Positions 22,225 to 33,069 of a stretch of DNA of 64,000 bases are shown here, in pieces. This DNA comes from Craterostigma plantagineum (taxonomy: Eukaryota > Streptophyta > Magnoliopsida > Lamiales > Linderniaceae): contig JAPQWV010000748.1 in the NCBI GenBank assembly GCA_027422505.1, forward strand, positions 180,001 through 244,000, in the 5' to 3' direction. Position 1 is the stretch's first letter, and each line of letters begins with the position of its first letter. The notes under the pieces are model-generated. The model made no database searches, was not told where the DNA came from, and saw only the letters and a list, made by a program, of their open reading frames with translations. Position numbers and translations under genes: made by a program.

Positions 22225-24140
22225 CCCAACCTAACTGTTGGGATATCCAAGTCCAGCTCCGTGCTGGCACCAAAAGAAGACCCAACCTAACCTTTGGGAT
22301 ATCCAAGTCCAGCTCCGTGCTGGCACCAAAAGAAGACCCAAGCTAACTGTTGGGATATCCAAGTCCAGCTCCGTGCTGGCACCAAAGGGAAACCCAACCT
22401 ATCTGTTGGGATATCTACCTAAGTCCAGCTCCGGGCTGGCACGTAAAGACCCAACCTAACTGTTGGGAGATCTAAGTCCAGCTCCCCGCTGGCATCAGAA
22501 GGCCCAACTACGTGTTTGGGATATATAAGTCCAGCTCCGTGCTGGCACCAACAGAAGACCCAACCTAACTGTTGGGATATCCAAGTCCAGCTCCGTGCTG
22601 GCACAAAAAGAAGACCCAACCTAACTGTTGGGATATCCAAGTCCAGCTCCGTGCTGGCACCAAAAGGAAACCCAACCTAACTGTTGGGATATCAACCTAA
22701 GTCCAGCTTCGGGCTGGCACGTAAAGACCCAACCTAACTGTTGGGAGATCTAAGTCCAGCTCCCCGCCGGCATCAAAAGGCCCAACCTACGTGTTTGGGA
22801 TATAAAGTCCAGCTCCGTGCTGGCACCAACAGAAGACCCAACCGAACTGTTGGGATATCCAAGTCCAGCTCCGTGCTGGCACCAAAAGAAGATCCAACCT
22901 AATTGTTGGGATATCCAACTCCAGCTCCGTGCTGGCACCAAAAGGAAACCTAACCTAACTGTTGGGATATCTAAGTCCAGCTCCGAGCTGGCACGTAAAG
23001 ACCCAATCTAATTGTTGGGAGATCTAAGTCCATCTCCGCGCTGGCACCAGAAGACCCAACCTATCTGTTGGGATACCTAAGTCCAGCTCTATGCTGGCAC
23101 AGGAACGCCCAACCTAACTGTTGGGATATCTAAGTCCAGCTCCGCGCTGGCACACACCCAACCTGACTGTTGGGATACCTAAGTCCAACTTTGCCCTGGC
23201 ACCAGGAAACCCAACTACCTGTTGGGAAATCTAAGTCCAGCTCCGCACTGGCACCATAGTACCCAACCTACGTGGTTGTGAATATAAGTCTAGCTCTGTG
23301 CTAGCATGGAAAACCTAATCCATCTGGATGGGGATATCAAAGTCCAGCTCCGCGCTGCCACGCAAAGGCCCAAGCTATATGTTTGGGTTATCTTAGTCCA
23401 TCTCTGCGCTGGCATTCAAAGACCCAAGCTATCTGGAGTGGGATATCTAAGTCCAATCCCGTGCTGGCGCATAATACCTAACCTATCTATTCGGGATATC
23501 TAAGTCCAGCCCCGTGCTGGCACCTGAACACCCAAACTATGTGTTTGGGATATCTAAGCTCAGCTCCGTGCTGGCACCAAAATGCCCAGCCTACGTCTTT
23601 GGAATATCTAAGTCTAGCTCCACTAGCAGGGGAAATCCAACCTAACCGTTGGAATATCTATCTAAGTCCAGCTCCGGGCTTGCACATAAAGACCCAACCT
23701 AACTGTTGGGAGATCTAAGTCCAACTCCCCTCTGGTATCAGAAGTCACAACCTACGTGTTTGGGATCTATAAGTCTAGCTTCACGCTAGCACAGGAAACC
23801 CAACCTAACTGTTGGGATACCTATCTAAGTCCAGTTATGCGCTGGCACCTGAAGACCCAACCTAACTGTTGGGATGTCTAGTCCAGCTCCGTGTTGGCGC
23901 AGGAAACCCAACCTAACTGTTGGGAAATCTAAATCCAGCTTTGCGCTGGCACGCGGAAATCGGACATGTCTGATCGGGGCATCTAAGTCCAGGTCCGTGC
24001 TAGCATACAAAGGCCTGACTTATCTATTGGGAAATGTAAGTCCAGCTCCGTGCTGGCGCTGGGAAACCCAATCTATCTGGATCGGGATATCTAAAGCCAG
24101 CCATGCGCTGGCACCAGAGGACCCAACATATCGGTTGGGT
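22225..24140 (+). repeat. Dual-hairpin tandem array, ~56 bp x about 33 units
   Basis: Units read AAGTCCAGCTCCGTGCTGGC, a short A-rich joint, then CCCAACCTAACTGTTGGG and ATATCC or AGATCT. Each unit encodes two stems: CCAGC-TCCGT-GCTGG and CCCAAC-CTAACT-GTTGGG. The left half (to about 23270) is highly regular; the right half is more diverged but still periodic. The same first stem recurs in arrays of the 37.9-47.5 kb element. Apparent ORFs here arise from the period and are not genes. Confidence 0.95.
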
Positions 24141-24519
24141 ATCTAAGACAATTCTGCTCCGGTATTTAAGACCCGACCTACATCATCGGAATATCCAAGT
24201 CCAGTTCTAATCTGGCGGGCAACACTCGACCCAACATTCTGGAAGCATCGGCATGACCCGTTTGCTGAAGCTTGGGCACAAGAGAGCTAGCCCGAGAAAG
24301 CCTCAAGAATAGCCCAGATGGATAGGGAGGAACCACGGAGAACTGGAGAGCTGGAAGTTGAAGAAGGATTCCCCATGAACGAGGACGGATAGTTACGCCA
24401 CATTGGCTCATTCAAGATGAAATTCAGATTCAGAAGCGAAGTCTCTGTTCCTCCTCTCTGACTCTTGTTTCGAACGCTTCAGCCCGACTTTTTGCTCATT
24501 CTCCAGCAGAGTTCCAGCC

Positions 24520-24621
24520 TTACGCCGATGAGCTACTCATGATCTGCCTCAGGCTGGCTAGCTTATTCTTCAACCGCCTAATCGTGTCATCCCTATACTT
24601 CAGCAGTTCGGCTAGCTCCAT
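24520..24621 (-). pseudogene. Short antisense coiled-coil piece (33 aa)
   Basis: A minus-strand ATG-to-stop frame reads MELAELLKYRDDTIRRLKN followed by KLASLRQIM, an amphipathic charged helix. It looks like another fragment of the antisense ORF, separated from 21973-22218 by the dual-hairpin array. Too short for an independent gene call. Confidence 0.4.
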
Positions 24622-24879
24622 GGGGACGAGTCACGATCAGGAGTTGGCCAGCAGAGTGGACGGCGAGGTCCACAGCATCGTAACACAACTCTCACGCTAG
24701 CGTATGGAGACCTGGCTCCAGCAGCAGGAGTTCCACATCAATTCTCCCTTGACAAAGAGAGCTGATCAATCCGGCCAGGTGTCCAGCAATGAAGACTTGA
24801 TCAATCCGATCAGGTTTCCAAGATTCCCAGGTCAGCTCTCAGGACTCTAGGTTTGTCCTTACCTGCAAGCTTGATCCGC

Positions 24880-25140
24880 TCGATCCCAATTTACAAGTCC
24901 AGCTCTATGCTGGTCTGAGAATACCCAATTCATCTACTTGGGATTTCCGAGTGGGCTCCGTTCTGGCATATGAAAGGCTCCTTTGTCTATTTGAGGTTCC
25001 CAAGTCCGGCTCCAAGCTGCCCACGCTCTGCAGACTCATGAAGACCTTATCCATATGAACAGGATTTTCAAGTCCAGCTTTATGCCAGTAAAAGGGACCT
25101 GATCTACTGGGATTTCAATGATCAGCTTTCCATCAACATG
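24880..25140 (+). repeat. Degenerate outlying copies of the dual-hairpin repeat
   Basis: Three to four heavily diverged units (CAAGTCCAGCTCTATGCTGG, then TTCAAGTCCAGC) lie beyond a 700-bp gap from the main array, showing that the array once extended further or was split. Confidence 0.65.
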
Positions 25141-25266
25141 TGAAGTCCTAAGCTTTTTGGGACTTCTTGGGTGACGGGAGAAAATGGCGGAAGAAATTTA
25201 AGGACACCAGAGGAGGAATGCTTTCTTAATAATACTCCGAGCTGCAATACTCAGCATATTGCAACT

Positions 25267-25284
25267 CAGAGTAGGGGGACTGGA
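25267..25284 (+). promoter_or_regulatory. Polypurine tract
   Basis: AGAGTAGGGGGACTGGA type purine-rich stretch directly upstream of the 3' LTR start TGATAG. It resembles the tracts at 5408-5422 and 46541-46555. Confidence 0.8.
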
Positions 25285-26002
25285 TGATAGGGGTGACCTT
25301 CGATCCAGCATTCCTCCTGACCTGACAACTCACAAGGAACAGAGTAGGAGGTTAAGTCTGAAGGAGGCAAGGACCAGGTGCGAAGTCCGACCAGGGCGAT
25401 GTACGAAGGTGATGTTCAGAGGAGCTCGGGAGATTTTCTAGAGAGCTACGGAACTATCCAGAGGGATCAAAGGAAGTAATCGGGAGAGCTAAGGAAGTGT
25501 CCAGTAGACCTGAAGAGGGAGATATCCCAGGAAGCTACGGAACTATATGGAAGGGCCAGAAGAAGAGCTCGGAAGAGCTGAGGGAACGTCCAGGAGACCT
25601 GACGAGGGAAGCAGTACCAGACCCTAGGCGCGCCCATAAGTATAAATAGGGCTCCTTATCTATTCTACAACAGATTCCACACGCCCCACACGCACTAACA
25701 CACCAAGAACACACATAGATACTCTCCCTCCCTCTCTTTATCTTCTTCATACTGTTCATAGCCGAGAATCACTTGTAAACATGAGAGAATGTGAGCTTGA
25801 GTGTGTAATCTTCCTCCGTTATTAGTGAATATTCTCCGGCGGCCCGTGGACGTAGGATTCACCCGAATCCGAACCACGTAAATCTCTGTTCCTTTACTTT
25901 TTCGTTCTTTCTCTTATGTTTTCAACCACGATTCCATCCGTTTTGGCTCTCACCTTGATTCCCGGACCATAAATCTTGTTGATCGGGGTCGTACCCGCAT
26001 CA
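25285..26002 (+). mobile_element. 3' LTR of the 18-26 kb element
   Basis: Starts TGATAGGGG and ends GCATCA, then the ACATG duplication. It aligns over its whole length with 18133-18848. The U5 hairpin is at 25845-25878, unchanged from the 5' copy. Confidence 0.95.
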
Positions 26003-26092
26003 ACATGATTACGACAATTGTTATGTTGGCATTGAACCCAGGGATGATTATCTGATGTTTCGTGATGTTGTTTTATTATTTATGAGAATATG

Positions 26093-27040
26093 TGATATGG
26101 GGCTATCCCAATCAACTAGATTTATATGTGTGGGGAAATTTATATAGCCGGAGAATCGATAAAGTTACGTGCGTAAGGTGCTTATTTGCAAAGGAATTGA
26201 AAGGTACGTGTTTGGAACTTGTTGGGGACGTATTTGGGGTACTGGGACGTGATGGGGACCTGTTGGGAGCATATTTGGTATGCCGGGGACCTGTTTGGAC
26301 GTGTTTTGAAACGTGGGAGACCTGTTTGAATGTGTTGGGATGTTGGGGATCTGCTTGGGACGTAAATGAAATGACACAAGGAGTTACGTGGTTCGGATCT
26401 TTGCAGATCCTACGTCCACGGGCGCTCGAAAACCTCTTTTCCCTATACTTTGATGATTTACACACTCAAATTGCCTATTCCTCACGTATTCTCTCAAGAA
26501 CAGAAGGCATAATAAAGAAAGGTGTTTCCATAATGAGAGAGAGAGATTTCTTAAGTGTTTCAGGTGTTAAAACGTGAATGTATGGTGAAAATGGTGAAGG
26601 CCCCTTTATATAGAAGGCTCTTGGGTATTGCCTGAAGGTACGTCCCTAGCTCTTGGGTATTGCCTGAAGGTAGGTCCCTGGAATCCTGGAGATGGGACGC
26701 ATTCCATCGCCTCAGGGAGCTGCATGCAGTCTGCCATCTATTGATAGGGCCTTTTTGTGTACAGTATAGGTTGTCAGGACAGCTTTGTACAGTCTGCAGT
26801 CCTTTCAGTGAACAGTGGTCGGCTGACAGCTTTTTGCAGGGGGGCTGCCCTCTCTTGATCGGACACGTGGCACCTTCATTGGATACTCTTCTTATCTTCA
26901 TTAGTAGCGTGTTAGAGAAGCTTCGTCCGTCCTTGGGAGCTGCTAGGTAGTTCCTCAGGTCCCCAGGACCTGTTGTTAGCTCCCTAAAATCTGTCGGAGG
27001 TCCCTAAAACCTGTCGGAGGTCCCTAAAACCCTCCCTTCA
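26093..27040 (-). mobile_element. Antisense LTR of a related gypsy family (probable solo LTR)
   Basis: The minus strand reads from about 27040 (TGAAGGGAGGG) to 26093 (ending GGGATAGCCCCATATCA). Its U5 matches the end of the 973-bp LTR family, including the GTCCCAA/GGTCCCC repeat zone and the hairpin at 26387-26420. A TATA box (TATATAAAGG on the minus strand) lies near 26606-26615. U3 is unlike the other families. No internal region or partner LTR is present on either side, so it is probably a solo LTR. The 27040 boundary is a guess and I found no clean target duplication. Confidence 0.7.
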
Positions 27041-27640
27041 TATCTAACCTTATATTTTTCAAGGAAACTCTAAGTTCTCTTAATAATTATCATAAGCTAA
27101 TTATTTCCTTAATTCTCATTATTTCGCCTGCCTAATTTATGTCCGTATCATTATGGATTAGGTCTGTGAAGTTTCGAAAATGCATATCTGAATTTTTTAA
27201 GCACGATCTTTACATGGAAATCCATATTTTGAATCTTAATTACGTGTTTATATTTATATATTGTTTCTTAGGAATTGAAAAGCTTTCGGTGTAGTGTATG
27301 AGTACTTTGAATATTGAGACGATGTTTTAGGGTTTTTGGGATTTTTAGGGTTTTCGATTATTAGGGTTCGGGAACTTTTAGACTTACGTGATTTAGCAAT
27401 TACACTGATATAGAATATTTTCAATGCTCAAAGGTTCCAACATAGAGAGGTTCCTAGATTCCGTGACTGACTATATCAGGAAGTCAGGTAGGTGAAACTT
27501 ACCTACGGCACGTAAACATTTTGTGTGAACTATTATGTGCTGTGAATTGGGTGAATTATGTGCTTCACATGTATTAAATATTTTTGTATATTACATACCT
27601 GTTATTTGCACTGCATAGCATGTGCACGACACGTCGTTGT
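27041..27640. other. AT-rich DNA, no gene recognised
   Basis: No coding potential or repeat structure that I can support. Confidence 0.4.
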
Positions 27641-27950
27641 GAGAGATGTTGACCGTGTTGGCACGGTGACACCTTACAGTGTCGGCGCAAGGCGCGTGTG
27701 GGTAGATGTTACCGATTTCGGTTGTCGACTCGAAGTCGAGTTGAGGTTGGTACTAGTGCACCTGACGGTTGGTGCCGTCGAACGGGTGGTTGGTGCCGCC
27801 CGGCTTTATGTGAGCGGTTGGTGCCGGTACGATCAATGGCTGGTGCCGCTGATGACGGTGGTGCCGTCGAGATGAGTGGTAGGTGCCGCTCGGACTCTAT
27901 GGTTGGTGTCGTAGGTTCGGTTATGAGGTGCCGTCGAGATGTAGACGATA
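27641..27950 (+). repeat. Degenerate GGTTGGTGCCG short tandem repeat
   Basis: The word TGGTTGGTGCCG (with GTCGAGATG or CTCGG joints) recurs about nine times at roughly 20-35 bp spacing in an otherwise AT-rich neighbourhood. GC content is clearly higher than in the flanks. Confidence 0.65.
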
Positions 27951-28630
27951 TTGGTCTAATATATTTTATTTAAGAAAATGTTTTTGTTAGACGGGTCTTC
28001 CGCGACTTACGTTGCGAAAATCCGACACTAATTTGATTAGAAAGTGAGGGTTGCTTCATTTCAGAACAACGATCATCATTCTAGAATTTCTAATCAACTT
28101 TCGTATGATTAGGTGTTTAGACATGAGAATGAGAGGTGATTATCTGGACGTGACCGTTGATTATGATACCATTAGAACATTCATAAGCTAGAGATAGTTA
28201 CGTGACTAGTGCGATGATTTATGATTTTCTAAGCTTAAAGCGTTCTACGTGTAGAAATCTTGACAGTGATGTAGGTTTCGCATGATAGAATAGGTTATCG
28301 ATGCTAGAGATAGATTGATAATTACAACAGAAAAATCCATCGTCAACATAAGATTAAATATTCATTGGAGAATTGAAATCAAGAGCATGATTGTCAGCGG
28401 TAAAGTCGGAGTCCCCAGATTTATCTTTGATTAAAATCGTTTCGTCGTGCTTCGTTACTTATTTTGTCATTTACCTTTAAATCGTGTTTTACTATTTATC
28501 TTTGCATTTTCCTTTATCGTTTCGTCAACTACCAACTTGAGATTGTTCAAGTAAAACTAGAATTAATATAATTTTGGTACTTAGTAACACAGTCCTTTGG
28601 GTTAGATATCCGTACTTACGTACACTATTA
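27951..28630. other. AT-rich DNA, no gene recognised
   Basis: Nothing recognisable. It ends where the copia gag remnant begins on the opposite strand. Confidence 0.4.
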
Positions 28631-28634
28631 CTTA

Positions 28635-29255
28635 TTAGAACGATACGTACACTTGCGTGTTTATGGATTTTTCGCAACACTTACCACCCGTGGGTTGCTT
28701 GCGCTTTTTGTTGAAGCTTGGCTCGGCCAAATTTGCCTTAGCCTCGAACTCACTTCGTTTCGCCTTTGCTTCGGATTTTCGGTTGTTTTCCTCAATCCGG
28801 AGTATAACTATCAAATCTTCAAGTCGCATTTCCTTACGTTTATGCATAAGATAGTTCTTGAAGTCTTTCCACATAGGCGGCAACTTTTCAATTATTGCGG
28901 CCACTTGAAAAGCCTCGTTTACAATTAATTTTTCCGCCTACAAGTTGTGAAGAATATCTGAATTTCTTGCACTTAACTCACCACCGATTTGGTGTCGACC
29001 ATTACGTACTTCAGGAATTTGCCGACAAGAAATTTCTTAATCCCGGCATCTTCCGACTTGTAGTTTACCTCTAAAGAATTCCATAATTCCTTTGCCGTTT
29101 CAATTGGACAATAGACATTGTAAATGGAATCGTCTAGTCCGTTTAAAATGTAATTTCTACACAAGAAATCACTATGATGTCATGCATCCGAGGCCGCACG
29201 CTTTTGAGCGTCGGTCTCATCTTCGGGAACGGTCATTATTATCGTCGGTTGCCAT
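28635..29255 (-). pseudogene. Ty1/copia gag remnant
   Basis: The ATG is at 29255 (MATDDNNDR). A frame further down (29164-28973) reads [14 protein letters not shown] and [20 protein letters not shown], and after a frameshift 28904-28635 reads [20 protein letters not shown]. These are hallmarks of plant copia gag (UBN2/retrotran_gag). Stops follow the start segment and a frameshift lies near 28905-28970. A K-rich stretch replaces the zinc-knuckle region, and no protease or later pol follows at lower coordinates, so this is a 3'-truncated element belonging with the LTR at 29368-30080. Confidence 0.85.
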
Positions 29256-29367
29256 CTTAATATATCTTCAAATATTTATTTGACTTGCTTCCTTCGCACA
29301 CGGTCTTGTCTTCACTTGAAATGATGAGCGGCTTGTCTCCAACAGTAATAATAATTTCGTCTTCAAA

Positions 29368-30080
29368 TGTTGTATTCCGTTGGTCAGAGCCTTATCTTCG
29401 AGTGAAAGCACAAATAAATCTCAACGAACGATGCGAAAAGACAAGTCGAGGCACGTGATACACGCTCTTGAAGACGAAATTATCCCGCAAATACCCACGG
29501 TTTACGGTAAACGCTTCCGAGATACAACGAGTTACGTTTGGAGTATAGCGGTATCTCAAATACGCCAAACTTCGGCGAACGAATACTCTTGCTTTGGGAC
29601 TAACAAGAACACTGATGCGGGACGAGATAAGAGTTTGCTCGATTTCGCTCGAACGTGCGGGATAAGAGTAGAACTTATAGACGATAATTTTATATAACTG
29701 GTAGAACACCCTTCATCATACAGCGATAACCCTATAAATACTAATAATATAATCAAATCAAATCCTAACAATTTTAACTAGATACTAGGAACTTTAAATA
29801 TGGACCTAAAATATCTCAAAATAATGAAGACCTATTCAAAACACAAATGCTATGAGTGAAATGCACGGAATTTTTGAATGCTTATGAATGATTTTTAATG
29901 CTAACTCACGTGGGGTATTTATAGGTGTAGATTTTCATTACCAAGAGAAGTGACATTTTCCATGTGTCTACTCATGAAGAAATGCATCATTATGTTAAAG
30001 AATCCATATATACTTTTGCTTAATCAGTACATCTTGAATATACCTCTTAGGATTAATTTCATTCATACATTTTCCTAACA
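29368..30080 (-). mobile_element. Probable 5' LTR of the minus-strand copia element
   Basis: On the minus strand it runs from TGTTAGGAAAATG (30080) to AATACAACA (29368), TG to CA. A TATA box (CTATAAATACCCC) falls near 29917-29929. It is followed, after a short leader, by the gag start at 29255, which is the expected order. The primer site is not the usual TGGTATCAGAGC, so the inner boundary is uncertain. The ORFs inside the LTR are incidental. Confidence 0.55.
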
Positions 30081-30151
30081 TTCCCGGCAGCCCTTAATTA
30101 GCATGCTTTGATCGCAAAGTATAAATCATGAACCAAAAACTAAACTCAGCA

Positions 30152-30676
30152 TTAATCGGCTTGAACGTTGACTTTAAATACGATAATTGGGTAACCACCA
30201 TGTTGATATATAATAATAACTGTGAAGTCTAGAGTAATGAGAACTGGTGCTGAAACGAGGGCATGCTGGAATTGAATGAAAGCACGTTCTGCCTCGGCCG
30301 TCCAAGAGAAATTTACGCTGAGCTCCTTTCGTAATATTTTGGTGACCGGGCGTGCAATAGTACCGTAGTTCTTTAGGAAACGAAGATAATACCCCGTCAA
30401 GCCAAGAAATTCTCGCAGACCTTTAACGTTAGAGGGTCGAGGCCATTTGAGAACAGCCACTACCTTCTCATGGTCAACAGCGACTTGTCCGTCAAAAATA
30501 ACATGGCCTAAATACTCCACTTTACAAAGCCCGAAGAAACTCTTTTTCTGATTTAGGCGAAAACTATGGGTGGTCAGAACTTCAAGCACTTTCGCAAGAT
30601 GTTCAATGTGCTCTTCCCATCCACAACTATACACTAGTATGTCGTCAAATAATACGAGAACAAATTTCCTTTCCCC
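30152..30676 (-). pseudogene. Ty3/gypsy RT C-terminal fragment
   Basis: Reads from the catalytic motif (FVLVLFDDILVYS) through the thumb (EEHIEHLAKVLEVL, KVEYLGHVI, LREFLGLTGYY) to the start of RNase H (FSWTAEAERAFIQFQ, SAPVLITLDF). This order and these motifs are typical of plant Ty3/gypsy pol. It is open for 160 codons but cut sharply upstream of the FDD motif near 30676 and lost after the first RNase H strand. Dead fragment; the lineage is not Tat and is more like chromovirus or Reina-type pol. Confidence 0.9.
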
Positions 30677-30689
30677 CCAAAACTAAAAG

Positions 30690-31215
30690 TCCCTTCTCCC
30701 CTTCCTCCTTTAATGGAGGTTGGGGGAGGCCTCGTTATTTTCTGCTCATTTTCGTTCTCTTCTTTGCTGTTTTTCTGCCTTTAATTTTCTCCTCTTTCCT
30801 TCTAGTTTTTTATACTCTTAAAAAAACATATTGCTTGTCGCGTCTCCTCCACCTCGCCATCCGCTTCCGCCTCACCCCTTGCCTCGCCGCCTCTCCACTC
30901 GCTCGCTCCTTCCCTGCTCCGTCCGCCGCCTCCCTCGTTTCTCTCGACCAGCATGTCAGGAGTTAATAACTTTTTCTGTTATCTTTAGTTCTTGGTCGTA
31001 GATAATGGAATTTGTTCTGTCGATTTTTGTCCCTTGTGGACCTTTTTCTACCCTTGTGGGAGTTTTGTGCCACCACTATGGGGTTGTGCTGTGCCCGTTT
31101 GTGAACCTTTGTTCTCCCGGTTGACGATGTACCGATGACACTTTGGGCTATTTAGCCCCTGTTACTTTGTTGACTTATACAAGCTATCGTTATGAAAAAA
31201 AATAAAATAAAATGA
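30690..31215 (+). other. Possible 3' end of a non-LTR retroposon
   Basis: A CT-rich, GC-rich segment (30830-30960) is followed by a T/G-rich tail and a terminal A-rich run (AAAAAAAATAAAATAAAA at about 31195-31212). A 3' A-run after TTGACTTATACAAGC resembles a LINE tail. No coding motif and no sure target duplication, so this is tentative. Confidence 0.3.
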
Positions 31216-31467
31216 GGTCTTCAAAATTTGTGTGGCCCTGTGCTACCTGCACAGGCCCAAATCCAACCCCGGTTGGCGGGTCGGGTTTGCTTTTAGTAGT
31301 CCTAGGTGTCATCAACATGTCAAATTCAAAAGTGAAGCTTTCATTGAAGATAAACTTGAAAAAACTAAACCAGAATCACACCACAAAGAAACCCTAATAT
31401 AAATCTAGATCTCTCCAATCAAAGCTACCATCAATTCTCCACTAGCTAACCTTACCTTTCTAGATCA

Positions 31468-32720
31468 CTATATACCAACAAATTCCCCCACCACACACTT
31501 CTGCTTCTTCCTCATCTCAACGACCCTTCGATGCGAATTAGAGTGCAAATCGCTCGAGAAAGTAGGGCTGTTCGCGGGTCGATACTCGGGCAGCAGCCGC
31601 CCCGACTTGTAGCGGACCCCGCAAGCATTGCACAGCGTCTTCGGGCCCATGGGCCCGGCCCGCCACTGCGGCGTTTTATCCGCCTGGCAGTGAAGGCATC
31701 TCCTGCCACCACCAAAGTCGGGCAAGAACGAGGATTGTTCTTCTGATCTTCTTTTGGCGATGATCCTATTAGGACGACGGTGGCGAAATCGCTGAGCTGA
31801 TGGCAGTTCGTCGTAGGTGTACGCCCTTCTTTTCTGCGTTGTCTTCGAGCGGGATTTCACAGGGAAATTCGTCGGGAATTCGCAGCTGTTTTCGAGCACC
31901 GAGAGGGTTGAGATGAGATTTGGACTGTGTTCGACGTCGGAGAAGATGCTGAAGTATGTCTCGAGCGAGGGGAACGAGTCTTTATTTGATAGCCATTCGA
32001 GCTCCTCTTCGACTATGTCCTGAAAGATGATGATGACCAGAGGCTAAAACGAAATAAAATTATAGAATAATTGTCAAGGATTGTTTTGAATTTTAGAAGG
32101 AAAAGAAAAAAAAAAAAAAAAAAAAGAGCAAAGAGATAGCGTTCCATGACACGCCATACGTTTGATGCGCGCGACAGAATTTTCAGTTACATACGATGTT
32201 TTTTTATTTATAAAATGAATTAGTTATTTGTTGAAGTCAAACTAAACGCCACGTGGGACGTCGTGATTGGCTAAGACACGTCATCATGACAAAATCAGAT
32301 AGTACGACGTAAGGTCAAAAGGGTCATTGCAGGGAAATTAGCGCCACGTTCCCTCCTTTAGAATGTGTTTGTCCCTAGCGAATCAGTTAATTTTTTCGCA
32401 CTTCAGACGTATGGCGGCCGTCCACATGCCGGCCAGAAAATTACCAAAACACCCTCATACCCAAAATAGGACCAAAAAGCCGGCGGCTGCTTCGGCATCG
32501 CCGCCGTCGACTCAAAGAAGGAGGAAAACAGAAGGGACGAAAAACTTACGGTGAATGAACTGACGTTCATCTCGTGGCTAAACGCCGTCTCTTTGCTGGA
32601 GTCGAACGAGGAAACGGAATCCTTTGAATCGTTTTCTCCGCCGACGAGTTCTCCATCCACGGCGGCGAAGTCGAGGAAGTCGTCGTCGAAGCACGCCTCG
32701 GCTGGGTTCAAAATATCCAT
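31468..32720 (-). CDS. GATA-type zinc-finger transcription factor, two exons (240 aa)
   Basis: Exon 1 is 32720-32550 (57 codons, [19 protein letters not shown] start). The intron is 32549-32020 (GTAAGT donor, TTTCAG acceptor, phase 0). Exon 2 is 32019-31468 (183 codons plus stop). Exon 2 opens with [20 protein letters not shown], a motif shared by plant class A GATA factors. The finger has C165-x2-C168-x18-C187-x2-C190 ([12 protein letters not shown], then [18 protein letters not shown]), with the basic tail following. A basic patch before the finger ([12 protein letters not shown], then [15 protein letters not shown]) may direct nuclear import. The N-terminus is acidic, consistent with activation. 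Members bind WGATAR sites in the nucleus. No frameshift or stop breaks the frame. It is the only apparently functional gene in the window. I do not assign an orthologue number. Confidence 0.95.
32020..32549 (-). other. Intron of the GATA gene with ACGT-core cluster
   Basis: 530 bp with canonical ends. It includes a poly-A run on the plus strand near 32104-32126 and several ACGT cores: CACGTG at 32250-32255, GACGTC at 32258-32263, CACGTC at 32277-32282, and a CCACGTTCC near 32344. Such cores are typical targets of bZIP and bHLH proteins. Whether they regulate this gene is not known. Confidence 0.85.
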
Positions 32721-32948
32721 TTCTCTGTGTTTTGGTCTGTGATTGAAGAAAAAATGATGAGAGAGATGAAAAAAGTAATTGGTCGTTGTTTTGAGGGTGA
32801 AATAGGCCGATGCTATTGTTCTCATTTATTGTTGCTATCGAATGAACATTACGAGGCATGAATTTTTATTTTTTTCTACCATTGTTTTGTTTAACTAAAT
32901 TATAATAAGTTGAACGATTTTTGGTTCGAGTTTCAATGCGGAATTTTC

Positions 32949-32956
32949 TATTTATA
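32949..32956 (-). promoter_or_regulatory. Candidate TATA box of the GATA gene
   Basis: TATAAATA on the minus strand, about 230 bp upstream of the ATG, which would imply a 5' leader of about 200 nt that is C/T-rich near the ATG. No closer convincing TATA box is seen. Confidence 0.5.
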
Positions 32957-33069
32957 CGGCTTCCCATTTGGAGTTTAATTGCGTGGGATTTTATTTCAAA
33001 TATGGTATGGTACGTGGTTGTTCTAAAGAAAATTTGTATTATATTATATGAAGAGACTAAGATGGCCAA

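Larger units (their letters stand above)
18133..26002 (+). mobile_element. Complete non-autonomous LTR retrotransposon filled with tandem repeats
   Basis: 716/718-bp LTRs flank a 6.4 kb interior and the element is bounded by ACATG duplications. The 5' LTR ends GCATTA (the 3' copy ends GCATCA), followed after two bases by the primer-binding site; a polypurine tract precedes the 3' LTR. About 17 differences between the LTRs over ~717 positions by eye (97-98 percent) suggest a moderately young insertion. No protease, RT, RNase H or integrase is visible. Instead there is a decayed leader/gag region, four distinct tandem arrays (20.1-24.1 kb) and antisense coiled-coil remnants. It is probably a Tat-related derivative, judged by the primer site, the antisense ORF and the shared U5 hairpin. 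Confidence 0.93.

Noticed and set aside
22238..24146. Plus-strand ORFs with repeated SPAPCWHQKK-type residues
   Set aside because: Direct translation of the dual-hairpin repeat; the period is not kept in frame, and minus-strand ORFs exist over the same bases.
26092..26577. 161-aa plus-strand ORF over the antisense LTR
   Set aside because: It lies wholly within LTR sequence and reads through the U5 repeat; not a gene.
29380..29709. Two overlapping 105-aa ORFs on opposite strands
   Set aside because: They fall inside the probable copia LTR and resemble no protein I know.
30690..31215. SINE
   Set aside because: No Pol III A or B box is visible; only the A-rich tail fits a retroposon, so it was kept as a weak LINE-like call.
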